NCBI GenBank assembly: GCA_033807775.1
Contig: CM066327.1
Span: 74,902,795 to 74,966,794 of the forward strand
Direction: 5' to 3'
DNA length: 64,000 nucleotides
Origin: Saussurea involucrata
Taxonomy: Eukaryota > Streptophyta > Magnoliopsida > Asterales > Asteraceae
The notes under the pieces were generated by a model. It made no database searches. It was given only the letters and a program-made list of their open reading frames with translations, and had not been told where the DNA came from. This document shows positions 9,730 through 21,644 of this stretch, one piece after another. Position 1 is the first letter of the stretch. Every line of letters begins with the position of its first letter. The translations under genes and the position numbers were made by a program.

Positions 9730-11831
9730 GTTTTATAAAGAAAGCATCATCTTAAAGTCTCCCCCTTGATTTCTTTAGAAACTTTAGCGTTCTGTTCTTC
9801 GAGTCTTCAAAGCATCACGAGCTCCCCCTCAAATGTAGGCTCATCTTCTTGAAAGACCGAGACAAATAACCCCATTTTGTCCAGCTTTCATGACTCAACT
9901 TCATCGCTGTTTTGAACCATCAAGGAGCCTTTTTGAGAGAAAACATAAGACATGCACATTGAACTCCAGCCTCTTAGCTTTCCAACGAGCTATAATTCAT
10001 CCATTTTGGATGAAAAACGAGTGAGTTGTGCAAGTTTTCCCTCAGCTGCACAGAACGGTCGTCAAAACAGAAAATTTGACGCTTAAGATCCCGTTGAGTA
10101 AGCATTCAGCACCGAGTGTTAAACATGAATAACAGAGGAGTGAGTGACAATCAATATGTCACAATAGCAGCATGAAACCGTGAAGAACCGTCGAGAGAAC
10201 ACCGTTCTTGAAAGCGAAAAGAGCACAAATGAAATGCATTGCTTTCGGTCCAGCACCTTACTGCAGACTTTGAAGCTGATTTTGGCATATCAGCTCACAT
10301 AATTTGAGAAAACTCAGAACATCAAAGTCGTGCGTCTGTGAATTATCTTTCTAATGCAACTCGACTCGTGTCAATTGGAGCACCGAGTAAAAGGTTGTGC
10401 GCGTGTTTCTGAAACAGCGCAAAACTGTCAAATAAACTGAAAATTTTCGGGCTCCGGGCTTTTGGCTTATTTTGATTTCTGGACCAACGACGTCTGATAA
10501 ACATGCTTGCGTATGCTTCTGATCCGCTCTGTTCGTTGCTCTTAAATCGGAGATTTGGGTCCAGAGAGCCTCTTGACCAAACTTTGGACTGACTCCTCTG
10601 GATGTGCATATGAGCATCTCTGAACTGACTTTCAGAGGCTCTAATGTTGACTTCGGAGCTCTAAATAATTTTACAGAGGCTCCACACAATAGCCTCTGTT
10701 GGTCAATCTTTGCAGACTTCTTTCATTGAGCTTCTGTGTGCATGTAGTGGCTTCGTCCAAAAAAAAATTGCAGCAACAACGACTTAATGAACATCTCAAC
10801 AACTCACAGAAGCTCTGCAGAATCTCACAGAAGTTCTGGGAAGCCTTACAGAGGCTTTGTGGATTTGCCTTTGTGAGACGTGTTTCTGTAAACAAGCAAC
10901 TACTGTGAACTGCATCTTTTGCACAACATTTCTGCATCAATTAATGCATCATTCAGCAGCTTAGTGGCTTTATGGCAGCGACTTAACAGATTTATAGCTT
11001 AATAATAGAGGCTTAATGAGCAGCTTAATGGCTTAACAACAACTTAACAAGTTTGAGAGGTCTCTGATCGAGCTCCGAATGTGTACCGAGGTTCTGGACA
11101 GGGAACAAGCTCTCTGCTGCACATTTCAAACAATAGCAAGATGTGGCTTATTGGCAGCAGTAGTAGCTTAATGAACTCTGTGAATCGATGCTTTTGTGAA
11201 TCAGCTTCTGTAAGAACTCTGATAAGTTTCACAGAGGCGGCTGAACAGCTTCAGAGCTCTGGACACTATTCACAGAGGCTCTGATAAGCTCTGTCGATGA
11301 TCCTCTGAACCACCTGATCTTCTTTTGACAGCCTCTGAGAAATCGCAGAGGCTCTGTGAATTTGCTCAGAGGCTCTGCTGGATAAGCTCTGCATATTCGA
11401 TCTCTTAACAGCTTCTGAGATCTCTTTGATCAACCATAGAAGTTCTGTATTCTTCAGGACTGCCTTTGTGTGCACAGAGGTTCTGTGAGTCACAAAGGCT
11501 CTGTGATTTCAACTTCTGTTAATACCTCTGCAACTTGTCTGATTTAACACATAACCAAAGCCTTATGAAGCAGAATACAAATTGCTCACCATGAACAGAC
11601 TTCTAGATGCAAGACTGTAAATCTGGAACCACAGACCAGATTAGAAGACCTCTGTGATCTGCCAAAAAAACATCTCAGTAACCAGAGCCTCTGTTTGTGT
11701 GACCATAGCCTTTGAACTGACTTGGTTCAAGCTCTGAATTGCTTACTGTTTCCTGGAAACTTAACAGAACACAGACCTGCAGATTAACAATCTGCTAATA
11801 TTCTTAACACAGTCTTCTGTACAGTCTGGAC
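9730..11831 (-). other. Non-coding interior of E, 3' part
   Basis: No coherent coding frame on either strand; open frames of 60-110 codons here resemble nothing I recognise. The first 130 bases match the corresponding part of element G (35281-35400). From about 10600 the motif AGAGGCTCTG and its halves recur many times, and around 10960-11050 short AGCTTAA/ACTTAACA repeats appear. Confidence 0.7.
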
Positions 11832-12257
11832 CAGTGGCGGATCTAGGAATTTTTCTTGTAGGGGGCACCTTTTAGGTAGATTAAAGTCGATGTGTTTTTA
11901 GCCTAATTCCCACCGTTATGAGATTTTTAAAGTTTTTTTTGCTTGAATTTAAGGAGTTTTAAGTTTTTTAATCGATTTCGAGCAACTTTTTAGGGTTTTT
12001 TGGTTGATTTTGAGAGTTTTTTTTTTCATATTTTAGTTGAGTTTAAGGTAGTCAGTCGCACAGAGGACTGAGAGGAGAAGAAAGGGAGACGATGGGCTAG
12101 AGTGTTAGACTGATTAAGGGGCCTCAATTAGTATGTGTATGGGCCCATTCCTCCATTTTACTGAACTTGGATGTAAAAATATATATTTTTTAGCTATCCG
12201 GACTAGTGCTGGTAGGAGGCCCAGGACCCCTACCCCTTCTTCTTCCATCCGCCCCTG
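11832..12257. mobile_element. hAT-type MITE
   Basis: A 426-bp insertion with inverted ends CAGTGGCGGAT and (reverse complement of the right end) CAGGGGCGGAT. It is flanked on both sides by the perfect 8-bp duplication GTCTGGAC (11824-11831 and 12258-12265). Eight-base duplications and CAGNGGCGGA ends fit the hAT superfamily. There is no transposase, so it is non-autonomous. It interrupts the non-coding interior of element E. Confidence 0.9.
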
Positions 12258-12265
12258 GTCTGGAC

Positions 12266-13547
12266 AGTTCCTCTGTTCACTCTCCCGTCTGCGTTGCAAC
12301 ATGTTTTAATCTGTTTGAACAAATCAACAGAACAGTGTTAATGCAATCTTATGTATCTGTACAGCTTCCTCTGTTGTGCTTCTGCACAAGCAACTTCTGG
12401 TATGCAACTTTTTGATAATCGACGAGCTGCATAAGGTAAACAGGTAGTTCATGGTTCTGCTGCTCTGGACTTTTGATCATCCTCTGCAGTTTTAAAACTC
12501 TGCAGGTTTAACTTTTTGCTTCTGAATTTGATCCTGAGCACCATAGACACCAGCTTAAGTACGCTTTTGCATGTTAACAACAATAGCTTAACAACTCTGC
12601 GCAATCTAAACAGATTTGAACTTAATCACCAACAGGTTTGGATCTGCTCTGCACTATTATGCTACAGAAGCCAGTAAGCCACCTGCAACACCATCTATGT
12701 TATATGTCTCCGTATATGGGATTGCTCAAGCTTCCATCTGCTCAGACATCATCTTTCTTTGTTTCTACTTGACTGGTTGTAATTATCGAACAGATATGGA
12801 CAACAACACCAAACTGTTTGCACAACAGTCATTACAGGTACCAAGCATCCATCGATGATCATCCAATTTGATCACATGAATGAAGAGTCCTCCAACACAA
12901 ATTGAGGAGCAAGACTTTCAAATTTGTTAGTTGAACTATTGCACACTTAGACTTTAACAAGTATAACCTGCTGTTATACCCCTCTGTTATTATATGCAGC
13001 AGCAGAAGTTATTTCTGGATCATGTTTTACCAAATCAGTTCTGCGCAGGCGTTCAACCACTGAGCACCCTCTGTTTAAGCTCCGTGCAGAATTTGATCAG
13101 CAGACAGCATCTACAGCAGCTTCTGCAGCAGCTTATGCAGCACTTGGATGGCCTCTGCACATTTCAAAATACCAGCTTAATCTTCTGAACCTTGAAGCAA
13201 GCTCTACAAATCAATTCTTTCGATATGTGTAGCCTCTGATGTCTGTGACTTTGTAAACAAACAGCTTATGCGATTTTGGACAACTTCTAACCTTCTGCAC
13301 ACAACTTCTTAACTACATCTGCATAACTATAATTCACAGATGTGCATGTGCAGTCTTCACAAAAGCCTCTGATTATTCACCTCTGCACAGATTTAATCCT
13401 TTTCATAAAGCTCTGGACAATTAAGCTTTGCACGTTTCAAGATTCTGGAAATTGAATTCTGATTCAACTCTAACAGAACTGTCCATTTTGAAACAGTTTG
13501 TATAGCAATCTCGGTCAAGGTCAACTCTAACAAAACTGTCCATTTTG
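12266..13547 (-). other. Non-coding interior of E between the MITE and the Sirevirus A junction
   Basis: Rich in CTCTG and CTTCTGCAGCAGC-like words and free of recognisable genes. At its right edge a 30-bp stretch (TCAACTCTAAC..TTTTGAAA) is present twice, at 13464-13493 and 13521-13550, separated by 27 bases, and the second copy runs into the truncated integrase of A. That resembles filler DNA at a repair junction. Confidence 0.65.
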
Positions 13548-14849
13548 AAATTCAGCCCCAAGGCGGACGAATGAGTTTTCATCGGATACTCCACACAGGC
13601 TAAGGCGTATCACGTTTACAACAAACGGACCAAATCCGTTGTTGAAAGCATAAACGTGACATTCGACGAAGCCGCTGATTTGGCTTCTGAACAACTCAGT
13701 TCAGAACCCGGTTTAACTGGAGTGTAGCTTCCAGACCTTCGAGTTCGGGATCTGCACAAGTCACAATAAATCCAAATCATGCATCTTCATCGAATGCTGA
13801 CTCTTCTGATTTAGATTTACTGTTTCAATACTTCTATGATGACATACTTAACTCTTCTGCTCCTGTCTCAGCGCAACCGCGACTTGAAGCTACTCGCAAT
13901 GAGGATTCGGCCGCTTTATCTGGTCCGCCTCCTTCTACGAGCACGCCATCAACAACAATAGAGACAGCTCAACCGTCATCTTCAGATACGCACGCACCTG
14001 GTACTGTAACCCCCCGGAGGAACCTATAATCTCTGAGATAGCTCCTACTGATTCGTCATCTGCTACAACCGATGCTCAACCTCTGAACTCCTCGGAACCA
14101 GAAGTTGTTCAACCATTGACGAATCCTTCCCCACTTCCTCCAAGAAACAAGACTGCTACTCTTGAAGCGGTTCAAGACCTTCCATCTGGTTCGTATGTGG
14201 ATCCGGACGCATCTCACTCTACCCAGCAGCCTCTTCCGCACTCCACCAAATGGACGAAGGCCCATCCCCTACATTAGATCATCGGTGATCCCTCGACTCC
14301 TGTTCGTACACGAGGCGCTTCTGCCAACTTCTGTCTATTTTCCGGCTTCTTGAGCAAGATTGAGCCAATGAACGTACGCGAAGCGCTCGAAGATCCAGAC
14401 TGGATCATAGCCATGCAAGAAGAGCTAAATCAATTCGAAGCTCTAAAGGTATGGCGACTGGTTCCACGTCCTAAGCACAAGACGGTAATCGACACCATCG
14501 TTGTTCGCAACAAGGCGCGTCTTGTGGCCAAAGGGTACCGACAACAAGAGGGGATCGACTATGATGAGACCTATGCTCCGGTCACACGCATTGAGGAAAT
14601 CCGCTTGTTTCTCGCTTATGCAGCGCACAAGAACTTCACAGTCTTCCAAATGGATGTGAAGACAACCTTCCTTTACGGCGACCTCCAAGAAGAAGTTTAC
14701 GTGTCGCAACCCGACGGATTTGTGGATGACTCGAAGCCTGATCATGTCTACATCTTAGACAAGGCACTATACGGCTTAAAGCAAGCTCTGTGAGCATGGT
14801 ACAACACACTATCAAAGTTCTTGTTAGAAGCCGAGTTCACTCGAGGTAC
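13548..14849 (+). pseudogene. pol: Copia A pol: end of integrase and start of reverse transcriptase
   Basis: The sequence opens inside the integrase C-terminal domain (KFSPKADE, then VFIGYS after a stop, then INVTFDE). It passes through a Ser/Pro/Thr-rich linker with several frame breaks and enters the copia reverse transcriptase near 14350 (EALEDPDWIIAMQEEL, then RLVAKGYRQQEGIDYDETYAPV and MDVKTTFLYGDLQEEVYV). About a dozen residues are missing before VRNKARLVAKGY, and TGA 14791-14793 falls in the conserved KQAP region. Element F then interrupts the gene at the target duplication GGTAC. Gag, protease and most of integrase of A are absent. Confidence 0.88.
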
Positions 14850-16187
14850 TGTTTGGGTAAAAAATCACACCCTCGACCGACTTGGGAAATCCCCTCGACA
14901 TGACATATGGACATTGATTACCCCCGACCGACAAGGATAATACCCATTATTATCACATCCCCGACATACGTTAAATAGCCACGATAATTGACATATTAGA
15001 TCAATAGTCATATTACATCTCATGATCGCACGTCACGTATCGCACTTCGCACATCACTAGTCTTATGTCGCCAGTTACAGATCGTCGGTCTTACGTCGAC
15101 AGTCTCCTATCATCGGTGCTATATCGCTCTGGTCCTACGACAACATCGACCTGACATCCTGGTCCTACGACCAAATGGTCTTATATCTTGGCGATAGTCG
15201 TATGTTCTATAAGACCCACATCCGAGACTTAAGACGGTCGTACGATTATACTAACCGTTAACAGTCAAACATCCTTTTTAATGCAGGTCTTGACCACGAA
15301 CAGAAAAGGTAAGACACTCGTTATGAACCATATCTTGTATTAAGATAAGGTCTCGACAAAGACCCAGAAAACATCTGTCGTCCCTCCCGAAAGGTAAGTC
15401 GAGAGTTCATCGCGATAATCGACCTCGACGTCGCCCGCTCCGCACGACCGTCGCATAAAGACCATGCGACCTCAACCAAGCTAACACATAACATAACTGT
15501 TACGTTTGTTAAGTGTTTAATGCAGGAATCAAAGACATTAAAGATCAACGGCTATAACCGACGAAATCAATTATGAGCATCTAATCCCGCATTGAAGACG
15601 ACGACCGTTACAAACATCACTAAAGTCCTTAATGATCCAATTAAAGCTCCCGAAGACTATAAATATCAAGCTTCAACAATCAGTTGGGGGAATGGGACAA
15701 AACCAATCAGAGGAGAGCAAACACACGCACTCAAGCTCAGAAGAATATTCACAGCAAATAGTTCACTCTCGAAGATCGCTCTCGACGCACGACAATCACG
15801 CAAGACAATTCATCTTTACACACGACGCATACTGTTTAAACACCGAAAACACTTGTACATTACATTTCGAAGCATTTCCTTCAATTGTATTGTAACCACT
15901 GTACGATCGACACCAGTACCCAAGGACATCGCCTCTGATTGGCAACCATAGTGCAGCGACGACATCCCTTGTCGTCCTCAAGTTTTTTCCTCGATTGAGG
16001 TTTTTCCTGCGTCATCAAATTCTTTGTCTTCTTTATTTTTACCTTCGTCGCACGTTTCGTTGAGAGGTTCCTTTCTTTAGTTGATAAGGTCCGAAACCGT
16101 ACCATAAATCGTATTTTTATATGATTTTCGGCATCAGACAGTTTAATGCAATTTTTGGTATCTTTGGTGCGATTTTTGGCATTAACA
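14850..16187 (+). repeat. 5' LTR of element F
   Basis: 1338 bp from TGTTTGGGTAAAAAATCACA to GGCATTAACA. It contains many TCGCAC/GTCGTACGA-type words. Near-identical to 18740-20071 apart from small indels, including a roughly 13-bp CGCACGTCACGTAT duplication in the right copy and a short extra piece in the left copy near 15940. Short open frames on both strands appear in both copies and are not taken as genes. Confidence 0.93.
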
Positions 16188-16188
16188 G

Positions 16189-16207
16189 TTTGGCGCCATC
16201 CGTGGGA
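16189..16207 (+). other. Primer-binding site of element F
   Basis: TTTGGCGCCATCCGTGGGA follows the LTR end by one base. TGGCGCC-type primer sites are typical of Tat/Athila-group Ty3 elements and differ from the tRNA-Met sites of the other elements here. I do not assign the exact tRNA. Confidence 0.75.
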
Positions 16208-16830
16208 CCTCATCTAGAGAAAATCCTCGACGAACGTGTGCCTTACTAACGGGTTTTTGGAAGTTTCCTCTGTTCTCTGTTGCAGGAAAATGACAGATAA
16301 AAAAAATGCTCGGTAGATGTATCACATGTATCGCATCATCCGAAGGACTCGGGGGCTCGGAACGCCCGTCGCAAAATCAGAAACACCATATTTCTATTTC
16401 AAAAGTCCTTGGAAAAAAGGCGCTTCTCGACTCCAAGTTACGGTAACTGTGACATCCCGCTTGGATGGAATGTGGTATAACAACCCTGTATATATATATA
16501 CTCCAAGTATATTTTCCTCGTTCAATTATTTTAATCTAACATATAAATGTTGATTTAAGTATCAAAGGATCATTGGTCAAACCAACGACCACCCCCGATT
16601 TTACATTGCAGGCTCGCAAGATTATATAAATACAGGTCTTACGATTTACATCGTAAGAAACGAAAGTCTCTACGGCTTAAAACGCAGATCCTACGATATA
16701 TACTCGTCGATAAAAGACGTCTCCCATTTTTTATCTTATGATCGCCAGCCATGACAAAACAGGTTAAAATTCTCGGTCGCCAATAAAAGCGACTCGCATG
16801 TCGAAATCTCATGATCGCTAGTCATTACAT
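16208..16830 (+). other. Non-coding stretch of F with a duplicated 3' segment
   Basis: A short ATGACAGAT.. start near 16290 soon meets a stop and may be a gag remnant. From about 16545 to 16620 the sequence resembles 17435-17525 (TTAAG-ATC, then a GTTGG..CCAACGACC hairpin, then GCAGG-TCGCA), so part of the 3' non-coding region is present twice, in diverged form. Confidence 0.55.
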
Positions 16831-17394
16831 ATGTCGTCAATAAAGACAACTTGGACATTGAATCTCGCAATCACAGTCATGATTCCAAGGGACCAGAATA
16901 CTCAAACCGACACTTTAGCAAACCTTGCGTATGCTTTGGTCGAACCAATACTAGACAGCATTCCAATGACCCATCCGGCGATGTCATCCATCGAAAATGG
17001 CGATGTCATCCAGATGGAAGACCAAGAAGATAATTGGTCAAGCGACATCCAAAATTGTCTGCGACAAAGGATCCCAGTTCGTAATCAACAGGGCTCGATA
17101 GTTCTGTGAAGACCGTGACATCAAGATGTCGACCTCAACACCCAGGGGCAAGCGGTCAAGCGACACTTCAGCAGGAACATCAAAGTTAAAGTCTTTCAAG
17201 AAGGCGACTACGTTCCCCGTCTAGTGTTCCAAAGCACTCAAAAGCTCAATGCATGTAAGCTTTCCACCAAATGGGAAGATCCTTGTCATATCTCAAAAGT
17301 CATGGATAAAAAGGCCTATCGGCTTCTAACCCTCGGCAACCAAGATATCCCACGTAATGGGAATGCAACGCACCTGAAAAGGTATTTCCCCTAA
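16831..17394 (+). pseudogene. pol: Tat-lineage pol relic: end of RNase H and end of integrase
   Basis: The first part carries PRDQNTQTDTLANLAYA, the well-known end of the Tat RNase H domain, followed by an acidic linker. After a deletion the frame resumes in the integrase core (FCEDRDIKMSTSTP) and, after a further deletion, its C-terminal domain (FQEGDYVPRLVFQ, KWEDPCHISKVMDKKAYRLL) and ends at TAA 17392-17394. The integrase zinc finger and the catalytic D-D-E region are not intact. No activity is expected. Confidence 0.85.
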
Positions 17395-18014
17395 GCCTTT
17401 TTTCCTGCTTTCACATAATTTTTATCCATCATAGCGACTACTGACTTAAGCATCGGAGGGTCGTTGGCTAGCCAACGACCAACATCTGACATTGTTTTAC
17501 CGCAGGATCGCACGACATTAGTTGCTAAAGTCTATTATATGACTTTAGTCTCGCAGGATCCAACGATATATAAGTCCATCGTACGATCTTAACCTCGCAA
17601 GGTCGCACGACATAAGTAATCAGGACTTGATCATTCCATCACAGGAACACATGATTCAAAGTTCATCGTATGATCAAATCACACGATCATAAGGTCTAGA
17701 GACCCCACAATCTAAGTTCTTCAACTTAGAAAAACTTCATGAATGAATGTTGTAATCGCATGCGCTTATGTTTGCTTATACGATTCAGGAATATAAAAGT
17801 CTTATGACTTACGTTCTAGTCGTTGTATTACAATGGATGCCCAAGTCGCACGACTTCTTGTTCATTTTTTGTACTTAATGAATTTTTACAGTCGACATTA
17901 CATCTGTCCATGACATGTACGAATCAGGTTCAATAGAAAGGTAAACTTTTTACCGACTATCGCTAAAGAGAAACTTACAACTAGCTAAAAATGCTAGACA
18001 CAACGTATCATAGG

Positions 18015-18140
18015 TCTCTAGCGACCGTATCGGCTGTAAACGCCAGATCAAAGGTCTTAAACGACCAAATCGGCTCGAGCGCCAGAACATATGTCTCTAA
18101 ACGACCATATCGGCTGTGAACGCCTGACCACAGGACCACG
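18015..18140 (+). repeat. Three diverged tandem copies of a roughly 41-bp unit
   Basis: Each unit has CGACC-TATCGGCT..CGCC (AACGACCATATCGGCTGTGA in the third). They lie in the 3' non-coding part of element F. Confidence 0.75.
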
Positions 18141-18235
18141 TCGACCGAGAACACCAACCTGACGACATGGACCCCTGTCTCCTCGATAGGAAAGCGTTCC
18201 CTGAAAGATGGGAGCAAATATTTCCTTAGATGAGG

Positions 18236-18315
18236 AAACAACGTCGTCCCGTCTAGGACACCAACAACGTCGTCCCGTCTAGGACACCAACAACGTCGTC
18301 CCGTTTAGGACACCA
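18236..18315 (+). repeat. Three tandem copies of a roughly 27-bp unit
   Basis: ACAACGTCGTCCCGTCTAGG followed by ACACCA is repeated three times with one substitution (TTTAGG in the last copy). Confidence 0.85.
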
Positions 18316-18672
18316 TCAGCCGATGACCCATCCCCCTTGTCGGCAGACGCTGGGGACAACACCTTAGACACTGGCTTCGTCACTGTCGCTGGAAGCGCCG
18401 AACTTGCTGGTGTCGCGTCCATCGCACCAAAACGACTGGATGACGCCCTCGCCTCTTTTGGCGTAACAACTCTCGACGAAACGTCAGCCCGCGAAGACGG
18501 TTCCTTCAGGACTACCGTCCTTGTCTTCTTCAAGATTCCCGACCCAGCTGTCGGGGCATTCTTTCTCCTTTCCCGGCCTCAAAGGGCAAGCACAACTTGC
18601 GTCGCCTTCTTTGGCTGACCAAGTCAGTTTTCCTCTGATGATCTTAGCGAAAATAAAATGTCTCCGTAGCAA
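18279..18672 (-). pseudogene. Possible relic of the antisense ORF of Tat elements
   Basis: Two overlapping minus-strand frames (18672-18484 and 18533-18279) encode a basic then Ser/Ala/Thr-rich sequence (KKTRTVVLKEPSSRADVSSR and similar). Tat-lineage elements such as Grande and Retand are known to carry an extra ORF in antisense orientation between pol and the 3' LTR, and this is the same place and orientation. I recognise no domain, and the plus strand is also open here, so the call is tentative. Confidence 0.3.
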
Positions 18673-18739
18673 CGCATTTTACTTTAGTGCGAGATCTGAA
18701 ATTCCACTGGCTTTGAAATTCAGATCTCGGGGGGCTAAT

Positions 18740-20071
18740 TGTTTGGGTAAAAAATCACACCCTCGACCGACTTGGGAAATCCCCTCGACATGACCTATGG
18801 ACATTGATTACCCCCGACCGACAAGGATAATACCCATTATTATCATATCCCCGACATACGTTAAATAGCCACGATAATTGACATATTGGATCAATAGTCA
18901 TATTACATCTCATGATCGCACGTCACCTATCGCACGTCACGTATCGCACTTCGCACATCACTAGTCTTATGTCGCCAGTTACGGATCGTCGGTCTTACGT
19001 CGACAGTCTCCTATCATCGGTGCTATATCGCTCTAGTCCTACGACAACATCGTCCTGACATCCTGGTCCTATGACCAAATGGTCTTATATCTTGGCGATA
19101 GTCGTATGTTCTATAAGAACCACATCCGAGACTTAAGACGGTCGTACGATTATACTAACCGTTAACAGTCAAACATCCTTTTTAATGCAAGTCTTGACCA
19201 CAAACAGAAAAGGTAAGACACTCCTTATGAACAATATCTTGTATTAAGATAAGGTCCCGACAAAGACCCAGAAAACATCCGTCGTCCCTCCCGAAAGGTA
19301 AGTCGAGAGTTCATCGCGACACTCGACCTCGACGTCCCGCTCCGCACGACCGTCGCATAAAGACCATGCGACCTCAACCAAAGTAACACATAACATAACT
19401 GTTACGTTTGTTAAGTGTTTAATGCAGGAGTCAAAGACATTAAAGATCAACGGCTATAACCGACGAAATCAATTATGAGCATCTAATCCCGCATTGAAGA
19501 CGACGACCGTTACAAACATCATTAAAGTCCTTAATGATCCAATTAAAGCTCCCGAAGACTATAAATATCAAGCTTCAACAATCAGTTGGGGGAATAGGAC
19601 AAAAATCAATCAGAGGAGAGCAAACACAAGCACTCAAGCTCAGAAGAACATTCACAACAAAGAATTCACTCTCGAAGATCGCTCTCGACGCACGACAATC
19701 ACGCAAGACAATTCATCTTTACACACGACGCACACTGTTTAAACACCGAAAACACTTGTACTTTACATTTCGAAGCATTTCCTTCATTTGTATTGTAACC
19801 ACTGTACGATCGACACCAGTACCCAAGGACACCAGTGCAGCGATGACATCCCTTGTCATCTGCAGGTTTTTTCCTCGCTTGAGGTTTTTCCTGCGTCATC
19901 AAATTCTTTGTCTTCTTTATTTTTACCTTCGTCGCACGTTTCGTTGATAGGTTCCTTTCTTTAGTTGATAAGGTCCGAAACCGTACCTTAAATCGTATTT
20001 TTATATGATTTTCGGCATAAGACAGTTTAATGCAATTTTTGGCATCTTTGGTGCGATTTTTGGCATTAATA
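18740..20071 (+). repeat. 3' LTR of element F
   Basis: 1332 bp, TGTTTGGG to GGCATTAATA. The terminal CA has become TA, consistent with C-to-T decay. It is followed by the target duplication GGTAC at 20072-20076. Confidence 0.93.
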
Positions 20072-20076
20072 GGTAC

Positions 20077-21081
20077 CATTGATTCTACACTATTTATCAA
20101 GAACGAAAAGGGCCACATAATTCTAGTCCAGGTATATGTCGATGACATCATTTTCGGTTCTACTAGTCCTTTATATGCAAAGAACTTTGCCACTCTCATG
20201 GGAAATTTTTTAAAATGAGTATGCTTTGTGAGATGAACTTTTTCCTTGGTCTTCAAGTTAAACAACTGTCGACAGGAATTTTCATAAACCAGTCCAAATA
20301 CATTCGGGATATTCTTCGGAAATTCCAATTGGACCAGTCCTCACCAATGAAAACTCCCATGGCAACCAATACAAAGCTTGACGCCGATCCAAACGGAAAG
20401 GCTGTCAACGCCAAATTGTATCGGGGAATGATCGGTTCTTTAATGTACCTAACTGCTAGTAGACCGGACATCATGTTTTCGACATTTCTTTGCGCCCATT
20501 ATCAGTCAAACCCTAAAGAGTCTCATTACAATGCTGTTAAACGAATTTTTCATTATTTACGTGGTACTGCTGATCTTGGCCTTTGGTACCCGAAATAGAC
20601 AGGTTTTGGCCTATCCGCTTACTCTGACGCGGATCACGCGGGATGCATGTTGGACCGCAAGAGCACCTCGGGACACATTCAGTTCTTGGGAGATAGCCTG
20701 GTAAGTTGGGCTTCGAAGAAGCAACAATGCGTTTCAACATCAACTGCCGAGGCAGAGTATGTAGCCGCCGCAAGCTGGTGTTCCCAAGTAATCTGGATGA
20801 GGACGCAACTCAAAGACTACGGCTTTACGTATGTCAAAATCCCGATCTACTGTGACTCGAAGAGCGCAATTGCCATATCAAGCAACCCGGTCCAACACAC
20901 CAAGACGAAGCACATCGACGTTCGGTATCATTTTATTAAGGATCACGTCGAAAGAGGTACAGTCGAACTCTACTTTGTAAATACTGAGCATCAGTTAGCA
21001 GACCTGTTTACCAAAGCCTTGGACGAAAAACGTTTCAAATTTCTTGTGTTCAAGCTAGGTATGCTAAATCTGAAGACTTAA
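20077..21081 (+). pseudogene. pol: Copia A pol: end of reverse transcriptase and RNase H
   Basis: Picks up exactly where 14849 stopped. The polymerase active-site motif VYVDDIIFGS is near 20131-20160, followed by FFLGLQVKQ, the RGMIGSLMYLTAS segment and the RNase H domain (AYSDADHAGC, TSTAEAEYVAA, IYCDSKSAI, HQLADLFTKAL). There is a frameshift near 20215 and TAG at 20596-20598; from 20647 to the TAA at 21079-21081 the frame is clean. RNase H would remove the RNA strand during cDNA synthesis. The copy is inactive because the gene is split by element F and lacks its 5' half. Confidence 0.92.
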
Positions 21082-21322
21082 TCCGAATGTGTGCCTGTTA
21101 CAAGTTCCATACATCTACGCGTAACTGTCTACTCCTCATGAGTATACACTTCCTCGCACCTGTATTCTACTTGTCTCGGTTACACAGTTAGATTTTAGTC
21201 TCTGTATTTATTAGATAGATTTCATTTACTTTCTTTCTTTCTTCGTGCGTTTCTCTTATTTCATACTGTCGTCTGTATTTCATTTCACTATATCTGTGCT
21301 TTCACCATATGTTCTTGTGTTC

Positions 21323-21581
21323 AGGGGGAGCACATTGCGGTATCAGGTAAGATTCCTCATACTTTGAGGGGGAGCGTCACACACAGTTTTCTCTTAAATG
21401 TCAAAAGTTTTGTGTATGTGGGCACTCCTGCGTGTGTGTTATAGTCATCATCTGAGGGGGAGCGGCATAAGTTTTTCTTTAAAAGTCTAAAAGTTTTTTT
21501 TTGTGTCGGACTCCTCCACTAAACTCTACTGCACTATCCGAGGGGGAGCGATAAATCCCCATGCTCAGTTTGAGGGGGAGC
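21323..21581 (+). other. Multiple polypurine-tract-like repeats after pol of copia A
   Basis: Five copies of GAGGGGGAGC or CAGGGGGAGC, at about 21323, 21366, 21454, 21540 and 21572. Clusters of PPT copies upstream of the 3' LTR are a described hallmark of Sireviruses. Here they lie about 4.3 kb before the LTR because ORF2 intervenes; the final working tract is at 25873-25883. Confidence 0.85.
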
Positions 21582-21644
21582 GAGAGAAAGTCCTCTTCCA
21601 GTTCAGATTCCTGCAAAATTCCAAGGAAAAGGACCGTTTGAAGT

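Larger units (their letters stand above)
17395..18739 (+). other. 3' non-coding region of F and polypurine tract
   Basis: Between pol and the right LTR lie 1.3 kb rich in TCGCACGA words and hairpins such as GTTGGCTAGCCAAC. Tandem repeats occur at 18015-18140 and 18236-18315. The tract CTCGGGGGGCTAAT at about 18726-18739 precedes the LTR. Confidence 0.7.
14850..20071 (+). mobile_element. Element F: Tat-lineage Ty3/gypsy deletion derivative
   Basis: LTRs at 14850-16187 and 18740-20071, a perfect 5-bp target duplication GGTAC (14845-14849 and 20072-20076), a primer site after the left LTR and a G-rich tract before the right LTR. The 2552-bp interior keeps only the end of RNase H and the end of integrase, plus long non-coding DNA, so it could only move with help. 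The right LTR ends TA in place of CA. It sits inside the reverse transcriptase of copia A. Confidence 0.92.

Noticed and set aside
10343..11493. Several 60-110 codon frames on both strands in element E
   Set aside because: Overlapping, unrelated to known proteins and located in low-complexity CTCTG-rich non-coding DNA.
15592..16213. Open frames repeated in both LTRs of element F (also 19494-20328)
   Set aside because: Present in both LTR copies on both strands with no domain; LTR sequence, not genes.
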